DNA of 64,000 nucleotides from Onchocerca volvulus (lineage: Eukaryota; Nematoda; Chromadorea; Rhabditida; Onchocercidae), in assembly GCA_000499405.2 (NCBI GenBank), contig HG738139.1, positions 12,114,398 to 12,178,397 on the forward strand, given 5' to 3'. The position numbers and the translations under genes were made by a program. Below, piece after piece: positions 1 to 14,300 of the stretch. The notes under the pieces are model-generated. The model had not been told where the DNA came from. It worked only from the letters and a program-made list of their open reading frames with translations, and made no database searches. The stretch's first letter is position 1. Every line of letters starts with the position of its first letter.

Positions 1-395
1 AATTGTTAAAAATTTTTTAGAGATGTAATCGAAATGAGAAATTTGGATTTTGTATTAAATGGAAGATAATAATATCGGAAATTTGAAATTTTATATCCTT
101 TATTTTGATACGATAATACAAATGCCATGAAATATTATCGTTGAAGTTCGAAAGGAATTTAAAATGTTATATAAATTACAAATTTCAAACATTCCAAACT
201 TTACAATATTAACAGATTTCAATAATTTCCATTGTTAAAAAAAAAAAAAAATATCGCTAATATTAAAAAAAATTCATGATACACAAAAAGTTAACGGAAT
301 GATAACTTATTTTGTGTAAAAAAAATGATTAACTTAGGTAAAAAAATTATGATTTACGGCTTGGGTCAGAAAAGGTCACGGGCTCGGCAAAATCG

Positions 396-3300
396 TTATT
401 GCTTTTTTCTTTGCGAATCTATTGTAAAGTTTGAAATATTTAAAATTTGAAATTTGAAATTCATGCAAAATTTCGATTTTCTTCAATTTTAAAAGCAAAT
501 ATTTTATGTTGGAAAGAAAAAATCATCCTGGCAAAGTCATTATTTTTCGAAAATACAATTTGAGATTTTCATTTCATATTATCCATTGCAATTTTTTCAC
601 ATATAAAGATTTTCTTTTTATAATTGAAATCAGATTCATTTGTAATTTGTGAATATTTCGAGTGAATTGAATTGAAATAAAAAAATTAATTTATAAGATA
701 ACAATGGAAAAAGTAGTAAGTTGTTTGACAAATATAAACCTTTTTGTTTCTCGACAATCATCGAGGTAGGTTGTTGTTGTTTTCCGGATTTACGAGCTCT
801 AACTGATGAATGTCCGCCAGATGATGTAGGTAAACCGGAATGCAATGCTGTAAAAATCCGTATTTTAGTACTACTCAATATTTCGAAAAAAAAAAATAAT
901 ATATGCAAAATAAGTCAAAAATATCAGTCATGGAATGATAAAAGAAAAAAAAAATGCTCAAAGACACGTTCCACGTTTTACGTGTATTCGTGTCAAAAAA
1001 TGAAGAAATCGAAGAACAATGTAATATCAAAGTTATCGAACGATTTACTTATGATGTAGCAATATAAAATAAATTTTTAAATTACTGTAACAAATTACTG
1101 CAACTTTAATTTAATTAAAAATTACTGTAACAAATTTTTATGAACCCCAGAAGAAATGAGTATAATTTAAATGATACAAATTTCAAATAACTAAATTGAT
1201 TAAATGTTCTTGCAATTGGCCACTAAAATGATTGTCACCATCTGTCCACTGACCATAGGGAACAAATAAATTATCTAATAATTAATTATTAAGATATTGT
1301 TTATAATTTGTTTTCAAAAGATTTAAAGATGACTGAAGAAGGGATTTGTGATATTAACTTGTTGTTCAGATGAACTTTTAAGCAAAATTGAGGACAAATT
1401 TGGGACAATTCAGGCAATTTAATCGAAACTAGAGAGCATTTAGGTCAGAATAATAAAATTTTTGCAAAGAGATTGTTAAGAAATGAAGTTAACTACGAAA
1501 AGGCATCGAGAAAATCAATCTATAAAGTATCACTAAAATTTCAATTCAACTTTTATATTCTGGTAATCAGAAAATTGCCTTAATATATTACGGAAAAATG
1601 GAATGAATAATTAAAGGTAAAATTAATTTTCAATTTTTTTTGCACAAAAATTAAGTATAGCAAGAAAAAAATGACGACTTATTAACGACTAACAAATTTT
1701 TTTAAATTAGAAAGTGCATAATTTATAAAAACTAGGAAATTCTTTGCTAATAAAAAAAGAAAAAATTTGTTAGTTCTTATACTTTATCCGAGTGGTACGC
1801 TCATTTCTCTAAAATTTATAATAATTTCGAAATTTAAGAAAACGATTAATTTAACGATGCTTTCTATTTATGCGATATAAAATAAAAAAATAATTTAAAA
1901 AAGCAATCTAAATTTTATTGAACAATTAAACTGAATAGCGTAGACAGTAAATTAAATCGATTTACTACAAATAAAAAATTGAAAAATTAATGAAGAAAGA
2001 AAACGACCACTTCTATTTGAAAGACTTTTTAATTTAAAAATAAAATGAAAAAGAAATATGTATTTATTGAAATTTGATTTACAAAATATTCGATTGAATA
2101 AAATTTTATTACATTCCATCATGTATATTATTTACAAATGAAGAATTTGGACTTCATGGGTCACTTAAGGTCACTTAACAAAAGGTCATTCATTTAACAA
2201 GAGCTATGTATTCATCACGTATATTTATTCTTGGTCTCGATACATGGGATAATTGATTTCACCTGAATTCAGCAATATGAGACATCATATATTTATCAAT
2301 TTTGGCGCAAAATTCAAATTTTAGAAGAAAATCGATACTTACATTCTGATCTGGTAGTGCTTGGGGTTACAGGCACTGATTTAGAAGCTAAAGTTTTCAA
2401 GAGATCTTTGGAAGTTTCTTTTTTCAACTTTTCCGATCGCATTCCAGGTGGGTCTAAAAAATATAAACAATTATTTATCATTTGAATCTATTTCTTTCCA
2501 AATTTTAAAAAATCCATGATTAAATTGAAGATCAAAAATTGTGCGATAATTCTTGAATATCTTATATACTAATAAACGACATAAAGAAGATTTAAAATTT
2601 TTGGAATACAATTATTTAAATAATCATAATATTTATATATTTAAATTTTATAGTTACTTCAAAAATTTTTATGCAAAAATACTATAAGTAAATAGATTTT
2701 TAAAATATTCCAACCATTATTATTACTTTTATAATACTATGGCACAATAAAAATTCATAAATAAATTGAAAATTAAAAATTGTGCAATAATTGTTGAATA
2801 ATCTTATATACCGTATCTTAATATTAATAATGAAAACACCATGTCAAAATGATACTTTAATAGAGGGAACTTTTTGAGATTTGAATTGAATGAGCATTTC
2901 AAGAAAAGTAAACAAATTATTTATTAGCTGAAATTATTTTATAATATATGTCAGGCGGATGTGTTTCAAGAATCTTGTAGCTTTAGTCTAAAGATAAAAA
3001 AGTTTATAACAACTTTGACAGCTTTATATCAATGACAATGATACTCTTATCACAAATCGTCTGATTTGTTTTTACCTTGCAAGGACAAGAATTTCGGAAA
3101 AAATTTGAAAGTATTTTTCAAAAATATAAATTTGCTAATCTTTAGTTGAGGATCATGCCTTATTGATGAAATTCAGGCTCTGATTTTATTTTTTTTTTCA
3201 ATTCAGCTTTGATTTTTTTGAAAATTCAAGCCTTGATTCTTTTTTCCTTTCTAAAAAATCACGAGTTTAAAAGCTGAAAATGCGCTAAAGCACGATAATT

Positions 3301-3863
3301 TGTAGGAAGATAAAAGTTAAAACTAATTCTTTCAAAGAAAAATTTGAATTAGACAAAATTAAAGTTTTTAATTTTTTAATCTATAATTTCAAAATTAATG
3401 CAATTCCAACATTTGAATTAAAATCTCAAAAACTTCACACACAACTTGATATTTTTCTTGTATATGTTCAAAAATTTGGAAACTTAAATAGAACTGAATC
3501 CATTTTGTTTGCAATATTTGATAAGTTTTTGAAATTGGATTTGTCCCGCTATGGTGAGAATTCTCAAAATAAAGTTTCTTCAAGATCGATCAATCTAAAT
3601 AAGTATCAGATAATTTCATTACTAGGAAAATAAATGCTACCTTTTTGGACAGTTTTTGGCTGAATTAACGATTGCCGTGGTTTCGTAAGCGGTCGTGATT
3701 TTTTCGCTGTTGTATTATCAAGTTGTTGCGATAATCGTGGCCGATTTCCAGGTTGCATTCGTGAATTTACCGTTTTCTGCATTTCATTCCGGCGACGTTT
3801 CGCATTTGGTGATGACGGTTGCGGTATTTTTCTATTTGCTTCATTAGGCGACATATTTTCTAC

Positions 3864-3894
<31 letters not shown>

Positions 3895-6800
3895 TACAAT
3901 ACATAAATCAAATTTTAAAGTATAAATTTAATTTCTGAAAAATTTTCATAAAAGATATGCGTGAATTGCAAAGCATCTCCATGTATTTGCAATTTTATAA
4001 GCAAACATTAATAAATTGTAAATAAAACAAAATAGGATCAAAGTTCTTTGTATTGGATTAAAAATTGCCATTTTATATGAAAGATTAATTTTGATAAGTG
4101 ATATTTTTTGTCCTATTAAATTTCCAAATTTCATAGAGATAACTGATAAGTAATAAGAACAGTAAACTTATTTGAATTAATACGATTAAAAAAAAAATAC
4201 CCTTATCAAAATTATTTTTATGCAGAATGATAATTTTATTTCAGAATAAATTCATTTCATCAAAATCGCAATGCTAAATATTTTACTTAGTATTCAAGTT
4301 CATATCAAATAAAATTATCGATAGAGAAATATCTAAACGAGATAAATTGCAGCTAAAAATAGAAAAATCCATTTTATAATCAATTCAATTTCGTCAAAAA
4401 AAAAAAAGAAGAAAAAGAAAGAAAAGAAGGAAAAACCTAAAATTTGATAATTTCTTGAAGAATAAAAAAGAAGAAATTAATAAGATATGATGGAGAGAAT
4501 CTGGAAAATCTTTTGAGAATAAAATAAAAATAAATTAGCAACAGGTAAATCGAGAAAGATTGTCAACTTTTTGAATAGCATAATTTTATAATCAACGAAA
4601 AAATTCACGAAAATGAAATTTTTCCCTAAAACTGTTACTCTAATCGATAATGCAATGTAAACAGCTATGAAAGGATAACAATTGAAAAGGTCTAGTGGCC
4701 AGAATCGAGAATTGGCCTTGAAATAAACTGAATAGAAGATGAGGTCATCGAGATATTATTGACCTGAAGCAGTAATTGTTAATTAAATGAGTATGCAGCA
4801 TCAGTGTAACAATTATTCAATTTACGGCAAATATTTACAATAATTTATGCTAATTTCATATCCTTTCTTTCTTAAATTGTGTCATCTTAATGAAGTGAAT
4901 AATTGATTAATAAGATAGAAATGATTCGTAGCAAATATGTGAAGATTTATACATTTTCATCAAATGATTTGTAGAAAATACGTGGAGATTTACGTCAAGT
5001 ATAAGTCAGGTAACCGACGTGAGTCCTCATATATTGATTGATTGAAAGAGATGATTTATACCAAAAATTAACTTAATAAGATATTTGAATTTCATTTTGC
5101 CGATAAAATTGAAAAAAGCCTATGTCAAATGGATTTTTTTTTTTTTTTTTTTTTTGCGTAGAACGTATTTATTTAACGATAAAATGCGTCATTTTGGTAG
5201 ATTATGCTAATTGATCTATTGATAGAATTCTGATTCGTTGATCTGTTCAATTTCCATAAAAATCCATAAGGTTGAAGAATCTTTAATCAAAAATCTTTGA
5301 CTAAAATTAATTATTAATACACGTTAATTGCAGATTACCAATTAATTTAATTATTCTTGCTGCTTATGCTAAAGTAATCGATAACTTATGATTAAAATTA
5401 ACAGATAATAAATGGTTGAAATTAATCGGTAGCTTATGATTAAGTTAATTGATAACTTATTTTAAATTAATCGTTAACCTATGATTGAATTAATTGGAGA
5501 ACCTCTGGTTAAGTTAATCGATAATTATGATCAACAATCTATGGTCAAATTAATCAATGACAAATAATTAAATTAATTGATAATTTATGGTTGAATTAAA
5601 CGACAATCTATGATTAAACAGATGTTTAAGATCAGTGTAAATTAATGAAAATTTAACATAAAATCATTCATTATAAACAACGAAATAACTAAAAAGTTCC
5701 TACAATTTAATGCTTCATATCTTTTACTAATAGCAAATTGCATGCTAAATTTCTATTTCAATTGAAATATCTAGTAATTTTAAAGCAATTAATTAAATCA
5801 GTATTTAAAAAGAGTTGTAATTATACTCAAAAAGTGATAATATGATAATAAATGGACTGAAAATAGAATCCTATGAAATTAAACTTTAGCAATATTCGAT
5901 CAATCATATTGAAAATATACGAATAATTTAAGCAATAAGTTATATAGTTTGAAAAAGAAAAGGAAAAAAAGAATAATCAATTTACTATAACAATAACTGA
6001 ATCATTTAAATGATCAAATTGAATTTTGTCTTGATCATCCATCTCAAATATGCAATTATTTTCATCAATTTTTCAACAATACTAAATTTACAACTCATCG
6101 ATTTGAATTTGCAATTTATCAATTTAGATTTACGAGGGACAGAAAAAAAAAACCTAACCTGGATTTCAAATAACAGATTAATAGAAATCAAATAGATACA
6201 ACATATTTCTGCGAAACAAATCAACAAATTAAGAGAAGTAAATAGAAGAAATCCCGGAAGAAATTAAACTTAATGACTAGTAATGTGGAAAGCCTATTTA
6301 CCTATAAAGAAATTCAACTTGGATAGCATGTAATTATGTGGCAAATAAAAAAGTAATAGAATGGAAACAAATGGAGCATATTTCTTGAAAAACAAAGTAA
6401 CAAGTTGAAGAATGACAAATTGCAAACGCTCTTGACGACTAACACCACGAAAAGTTTGTTTACCTATTAGGAAATCCAACTTGGATATTATATATAATAG
6501 TAAAGTAACTATAATTTGTCTACCCTAAATAAATTCAACTTTTCATCAAGTTTTTTTTTTTTTTTTTATTATCTTTTTATTAATTTTTACTTTTTTTCAT
6601 TAATTGCTAAATAATCAGAATAATCACAATGATGACATGAATACTGATAGATTCTAAATTCAAAAACTCATTTTATATTTAGATTTATCAACAAGAAAAA
6701 GGTATAATTTGAAAAATACAAATATTTAAATGATGATTTCACGAAGTAGAAAAGCGAGAAAGAAGGCGAAATTTTCTTGTTAAGAAAGAACTAAAATGAT

Positions 6801-8359
6801 ATTTTGATGAATAAACGAAATAATTCAACTATAACAAGAACCAGTAATAAGAGAAATACTTTTTATAAATTTATGCCGAATTTTTGAATGAAAGAGCATT
6901 TTTGAAACTTGAAAAAATTGAATAGCAAGTGATTTTTTATCAGACAAAAATTTCCATTCTTTTCACTTTTTGCTCATTTTTCCTGCTAAATTTCTGTCTA
7001 ACGTTTGATTTCGGTGATTTTCTGTTTTATGCAGAAATGTATACAAGAATTTAGAATTACTAGAAATGTCATAAAATAGATTCTTTTTTTTGCAGATTCA
7101 AATTTGTTTTTCTGAAGTTCATAATCTTTTAACTTTCGGATACATTCATTCCATCATTAAAAAATCGATTAAATGATAGACTTTAATCAAATTAAAACTG
7201 CAAAAAAAAAAATACAAATTCAGATCTTCAGAGATGAAAATTCAAATCTGCAGAAAGCAAATTCAAACATATATAAATACGAATTTAAATTTGCAAAGCC
7301 TTAAGTCTCAAATTTGTGAGATTGCAAATTCAAATCTATGGAAATGTAAGTTCAAAAAGATAGAAATACAAAATTCAAATCTGCAAAAATATAAGTTTGA
7401 ATTTGCAGAAATGCAAGTCCAAGTCTGCAGAAATGTAAATTCAGATCTGCAGAAATGCAAGTTTAAATTTGCAGAAATGCAATCATTTAAGAGAAGTGGA
7501 AAAGCAAATGAGAGAAGAAATAGAAAAATAGGATGAAAGATAAACTATACTAGCAATACTAACATTTCATATGATCAATAAAATAATATAAAAACATTTC
7601 TCGATCAATAATCAATAATAATAACAGATCATTACCTTGTGATATTCTCTCCTTTAACAAACGTTTACTTTTTTTTTTAATGTCAAATCTTGTCATACGA
7701 GTATTTAGCAAAAGATAACATAACTCTCTAATCAAAGTAATATTATTGCAGGAATAGATAAGAAGAAAAGATGAGAGAAAGAGTTGATTGAGAGATTTAG
7801 ACATTTAGAATTGAGAAAATACGCCTAGAAATAATGCTTACAATCAGAAAAGTTACTTCGAATTTCGAGCAGACGATAGAATTTAACGGATTGAAAGAAA
7901 TAGTAGATGAATTATATATTAGCTTGGAAAAAGTGGATAACAAATTTGAGGGGAAATGTTTGTTTAGTTGAGGTGGCAAAAAATATTCTGATGTAAATTA
8001 CAGTCAATCCAATTATACATTAAAATAATAGCAAAAAAAAAAAGACAAAGAAATGGATAGAAATGGAATTTTTAACCGTAATTAATAATGAATAGAAATA
8101 AAGTTTTCAATTTTAATATCGATTTTAAAAATAAATAATAATTACATATCATATTATCATCATTTTTAACTTATAGGAATTGGCCGTAAATTTGTGTCTT
8201 TTTTTTTTTTAAATATTGCTAATTAATAGAATGATTTATTCATCAGTAAAAATGATCTTTGCTAAGACTATTTTTATTTGTTTGTTTATGTAAAATATTT
8301 AGAACGCTTTTAAGTTTTCAAATCAATAATGGATATCTAACTATATATATATATAGCAA

Positions 8360-8393
<34 letters not shown>

Positions 8394-11300
8394 CTCTAAG
8401 ATTGATGAAAATTTGAATAATTTCAATTTATCAAATGTCTGTTCTAAATCAATTTTTTCCAATTAGCAAATATTCATTCAATAAGAGTGATAAATAAGTA
8501 AAAACAGAAGAAAAGTAAAATGTTTTAAAGTTTCTTTTTTTGTTAAGATTTTAAGCATGCAAAATACACAACAAAATAGGATAAATGAATGAAACGCGTT
8601 TTGAAACAAAAAAAAAAAGAGTTTTTCAAATTTCGTATTTTTTATGAAAATTAAACTGGAAAAATATTCAAAAAATTTTGATAAAAATTAGTAAAAAGAA
8701 ATGGTAAGATCTTGTTTCTTTGACCCTAAACCAATAATTATGCTACACAACAAAAAGAAGAGGGAAAAAAACTGAGTATAAAAAGTCATCTGACCTTTGA
8801 TCCCAAACAAATAATGATAAACAAATATTTTCTAACTCATTTGCCATTGTTATCATTGCAATACTGAGCAGTAATTAGTGCTGCTAGCGTAACTACACTG
8901 TGGTTAGTATTTCAAATTGTACTTAAATAAGGATATTTTTTTGCAAATTTCAATAATAAACAGATAATTAGCTTGATTTATGATTGAAATTTGCATAAAA
9001 GTGTTAATATCTAAAATTAAGATTTACTCGTACATAAGTATGAACAAAACTAGAGTATAAAATTTTTGAAAAATTTCTCATTTTCAGAACAAAATTTCAT
9101 TGAATTCAAAAATTCTAATTCGTAGAATTTCTCGCTACATAATCGATAAAATTTAATAAAGTTAGTTTTAAAACTTGAAAATAAAATATACGTTTGATAT
9201 GCTAATATGTTAAATCTTGCAGCAAAACAAAAAAAAAAAAAATCAATAATTGCGAAAAAAAAAAAGTTGATTGAGATTATAACCTAATTTACCTTATTAG
9301 CTGGCAGATTCTTTTGCTTCAAAAAAACCAACCTTGATTCTCATCAGGAATCGATTCCGGTTCCATACGTCGAATTGGTGCTGATACTGCCAACATTTCA
9401 TGAAGTTTTGATTTAATATCTCTTTTTGGTTTAAGTTTATCCGCTTGAATGCTTGCTTTGAGCTTCTCCATCATTAGTTGTGATTTAGATGGTGGTTTTG
9501 GCTTTGGAGGTCTCACCGGAACCGGCGCATTCTGAAGCTCTCGTATTGATGGCTGAAATTCGGTAACAGTTACGAATTTATTTTTTTGACAAATTTGTAA
9601 CAGAAAAAAATTCCATAAATTCGTAATCTTTTCCGAAAAAATATTCTGTGAAATTCTTGAATTTTCGTGAAATTGAAACTTACCGGTCTTGGTTTTTTTG
9701 TTTTTTCGTTTTTTTCCCCTTTTTTGATATTTTCCGGTTTTTCCATGATTACATTTTTAGGCGGTGATTGTTCTTTCATTTCTGGTTCTTTTGAAATCGT
9801 AAAACTACGATTTAACGATTTATAATAATTCGATTCCTCGTCAATTGCTTCTGAACTTGTTGTCTATAAGAAATGAACAAAATGATTGAAATTTCACTCT
9901 CAATTATTTTTCATCAAATATTAGATATTTGAATATAAAAATTTATAATTGATTATAAATTCTAATACTCAAATATTCGAATTTATAATTGATTTAGCAT
10001 GCAAAATCAACTCGAAAATGCCAAATCAATAATATCCGCACAACTAACTCGGAAAAGTTTCAAAAATATGACATAGCATACGGATAAACATGCGGATAAG
10101 GAATGTCTCGTCAGATTTTGGCTTATCCGCATTGTTATTCTACTACTTTTCAGATTATTTCTTCTTTTGGATTCTGTTGTTACTTTTATTGATTTTGTTT
10201 TATTTAATTATTTATTGATCGATTCCATTTTCTTTTTTCACATTTTTTTGGGAATTTCTTTTTATAATTATCATCATTCGATGTATGCTTTGAATGTGGA
10301 ACAGATTTTATTACTCGTAATCGTGCGCAGTGAAATATTTCATGCAAAATTCGAGTAAACTTACCGGTATTACAGGTGATATTTTTTGTTCAGAAAACGA
10401 TTTAGGAAGTGGTGATTGTTGTTGTTGTTCCAACGGATGATCATTGATAGTGGCATCATCGGATATCGTGGAATCAATACTCATACTTGATGATATCCTA
10501 TCAGCAGGTGATAATTCAACCGGTACTTGTTGTGGTAATTCTGATCCATATGATGATAATATATTGGGATGAAATAGCTGTGTTACCGGTAATAAATTAG
10601 TTGTAAGTTCAGCAGGTAAATCAATCCTATCCTGATATGTATGATAATGATTCGCATGATTATCCAACATATAAGCCTGATTTTGTTGATATTGTTGCAT
10701 ATCATTATCAGGAGCATATTCCACCAATGGAGTGGATAAATTGTCATCCACGATCGGAAGACGATCAACTCCGATACGAGATTCTTCGAGGACTAGACTA
10801 GTATTTACTGCAAAAAATCGAAAAATTGAATATTAAAAATTCATTTACAATAATTGATGATCTAATTGATTTTAAAATTTGAATAACTAAAATTAACAAA
10901 TCCTGAAAAGGAAAAAAATCAATCGTAAAAATCAAAAATTTGAATATTAAATTTGATTAATTTAACTAATTTATATCAAAATTTGAATAATGGAAGTCAA
11001 CATACTTCAAACATACGACGAAAAGAAAAAAAGAAATATTAGCGCAGTGTTTAGAGAATTTTTAGAAATTTTTTTGGGAATCGAAATTTTAAACACTGTT
11101 TTTTTTTTTTTTTTTTTTTTTTTTTCATAAAATAAATTCCGGCAATATTGACAATTCTAATTTGTCCATAAGTTTAAAATTTTCAAAACTTCAAAACTTT
11201 AAAAAGATTAAATTATGTTTTGGAAAAATTTCTTCTTTTTTTTTTTTTTGTGATTACATAGATCATCAAAATTCGTGCTAAGTTACGAAAACTTGAAAAT

Positions 11301-14300
11301 AATTTTAAAATTAAGCTCACATGGTGGATATGGAACATCATTGTCAATTTCAATAAGCTCACTTGGACATTCAATATCTTCCAGTAATTGATAATTGCTT
11401 CGGCCAACCTGAATTTTTGGTTTTTCAATGATCAGACAAGAAAAAAATATAATTACTTTAATTTTTTTTAAAATGAGTTCTTCACGAAATTATTTCTTTT
11501 TTAAAGAATTATGAAATCTATTTGTTCTGAAATTAAGTAAAATTTTTATATAAACAGTAATTAACATTAGATAATGCTAAAAATTATCAGTTCTGATTTT
11601 TTCAGGATTTCATACTTGATAAAACTTGAAATTTTACTATTATGCCTTCGATGAATTCTGCCTATATTTTGCAACTGAAGACCGGAAAAAAAGAAATAAT
11701 TTCAATTAATGTTTAAATTTAAATTTATAACAGTTGGAATTTTTCACCTGATTATAGTAAATGAATTTGAATATTAAAGTAATTATGGAAAGAAAAAAAA
11801 ACCTGGCCAAATAATTTTGCCAAATCTCTATTAGTAATTAAGAGAAAATAGGAATTTTAATTTTCTTTTATGGATTGGAATGAAATTTTTTTGAAATCTC
11901 AACTATAAGCATTATTTTTCTGATAAGTATTATTTCTTTAAACAAATTTTCGATCTAAAAATTAAAATAGTAACAATTGTAAGCTGAAATAAGTAAAACA
12001 AATTCAATGTTGAAAATCAATGTTTTTTGATTTTAGGGGTTGTCAATTAGCTTATAATGATTAATTAATTGATAATAATTAATTGTGGTGTTTTTATCAC
12101 TACAATAATATAATAATTTGCTTAAAAAACAATTTTTTCGATGAATTTCTTGAGTAAATAATTCACCGATCTCGCAATTGTGTAAGTTGCTTGTGAATTG
12201 ACCATTGTATCACTGTTCCAACTACCACTCATTATCTGTAATTTTATGCGGAAAATGAATTTGCTTATTTAAAAAAAGAATTTCAAAAGCACAATACTTC
12301 AGAATCTAAAAAAAAATTATAAATTTGAACTGATCAATAAATGATATTTCAAAATTAATGTGAAAAAATGAATAATTTGCTTGTATTAAAAGAAAAAGTT
12401 TTTCCAAGGTACTTAGTATTTCAGAATTTGAAAGAGACTATAAAATCGATTGATCAATAAACGATATTTCAAAATCAATTTGAACAATAAATGAATTTGC
12501 TTGTATTAAAAAAATTGCCAAAAATTTAGCACTTTAGAATTTGAAAGAAATTTTAAGTTCAATTAATCAATAGATGATATTTTAAAATCAATATAAACAA
12601 CAAATGAATTTTTTTCTATTAAAAGTTTTTTTTTTTTTTCAGAAAAAAAACGTTGTATTTCAGATTTGAAAGAAATCATAAATTCGATTAACCAATAAAT
12701 GATAATTCAAAATTAGTTGATTTTTCTTTTTATTGTAAGCTTTCTGGCTTATTAATTAATGAAGATATAATAAAAGATGTAATTTTACAAATAAAGGAAA
12801 TGAATAATTCAAAAAGTCTGATTTGGAAATATTTGAAAAATAAATATGAATTGAAATTGACAGCATTATTTGATGACCTGAATTTTATGCAAAAGACTTT
12901 TCGTCAGATAATTTCAAGAATTCTAAATGCTGACAATATTCAATTTTTTACGAATTAGGAAATATGATTAATTTGACTAATTAATTCACTTACTAATTTC
13001 ATTCATCAAAAATTCAAGCGAATTTTGAATTAAGTAATAAATCAATAATAAATGAGAAATAATAATTCAATCTAAAGAGTTTTTTTTTGTTAATTTTTTG
13101 TTCAAGAGTTACAAATTCTCAATTCTACTCTAAAAATCAAATGCTAATAGCGAAATTTTTTCACTCAATACTTTCCAGAATTATTTGGGAGAAATTTAGA
13201 AGCGGAAACAATTATCCATTATGGGACAAAAATATTCTAACTACTAAATAATTTTTCATTGTTTTAAAGTAGCCACTTAAAATTTTTAGTAAAAAAAATT
13301 CTGATGGAAAAAAAAATTGATAGAAAAAGAAAATAATCAATGTAATCAGAAAAAAATGTAGAAGATAAGAAATTATCAAACAATTTTTTGAAAAAGTATC
13401 TATATGGCACATGAAGGCAGAAAGAGAAGGAAATGTGGAAACCAGTTGATTCGTGATTTCCTTGTCGTTATCACTTCATACGATGAATCCAAACAATCAA
13501 TCATTAACATCACTTATCAGCAATCGAAAAAAGGAAATCACTTATCACAATCAAGGAATGGAATGTATATGAAATAATTTAAGACATAATTTATACAAAT
13601 TGGTATGTAATTTGGTTATTTAAAACAACTACTGATAAGAAATCAAACATCAGTTTTTGTTTTCACAAACTTCTGCAGGAAATAATAATGTTTTCATTGA
13701 ATTTGATTTTTAGTTTCACATAAACTCAACAACTAATGCCAATAGCAAATACAATTTTTGAAGGAATGAAAATCACTGAACCATAAACTGTTACACCTAA
13801 CCGTCCGATAAGTGATAAGAAATTATCAAGGAATTTTTAGAAGGTATATTTTCAAGGGATCAGAAATGTTGTTGATGGAGGATTATTATTTTTTTTTTCT
13901 AATGATCGGAAAAGTTAAATATGAAAAATATAGAAATATGTACATAAAAGAGAATATAAAATTATTTATATCACATAATATTTAAAAATTAATATATCAA
14001 AAAGTTTCTCTCAATCATTTCTCAACCGCTCCTCTCCATCATTATCAAAAATTCCCACTCTCTCTGTTTCATATCACCTGTTTGATCAATTGCTATTCGT
14101 GATATCGTTTATAATTTTAATGCGGAATCCGTAAGGTAAATTTTTCGTGGATATTTTAGAATATTTTTGAAAATTATAGGTCAAAAAGGAATAATTATTG
14201 AGAAAAGCTCATTTCGAACCTATAATTAACTAATGTTGAAAAGATTTAGATAAAGTTTAAATAACTAAATGATAAGTTTAAACAACGAAACAATAATTCA

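Noticed and set aside
7234..7536. 100-codon plus-strand ORF with repeated KFxFAEMQ
   Set aside because: Produced by a ~30-bp degenerate minisatellite in an intron; no start context, splice or domain support.
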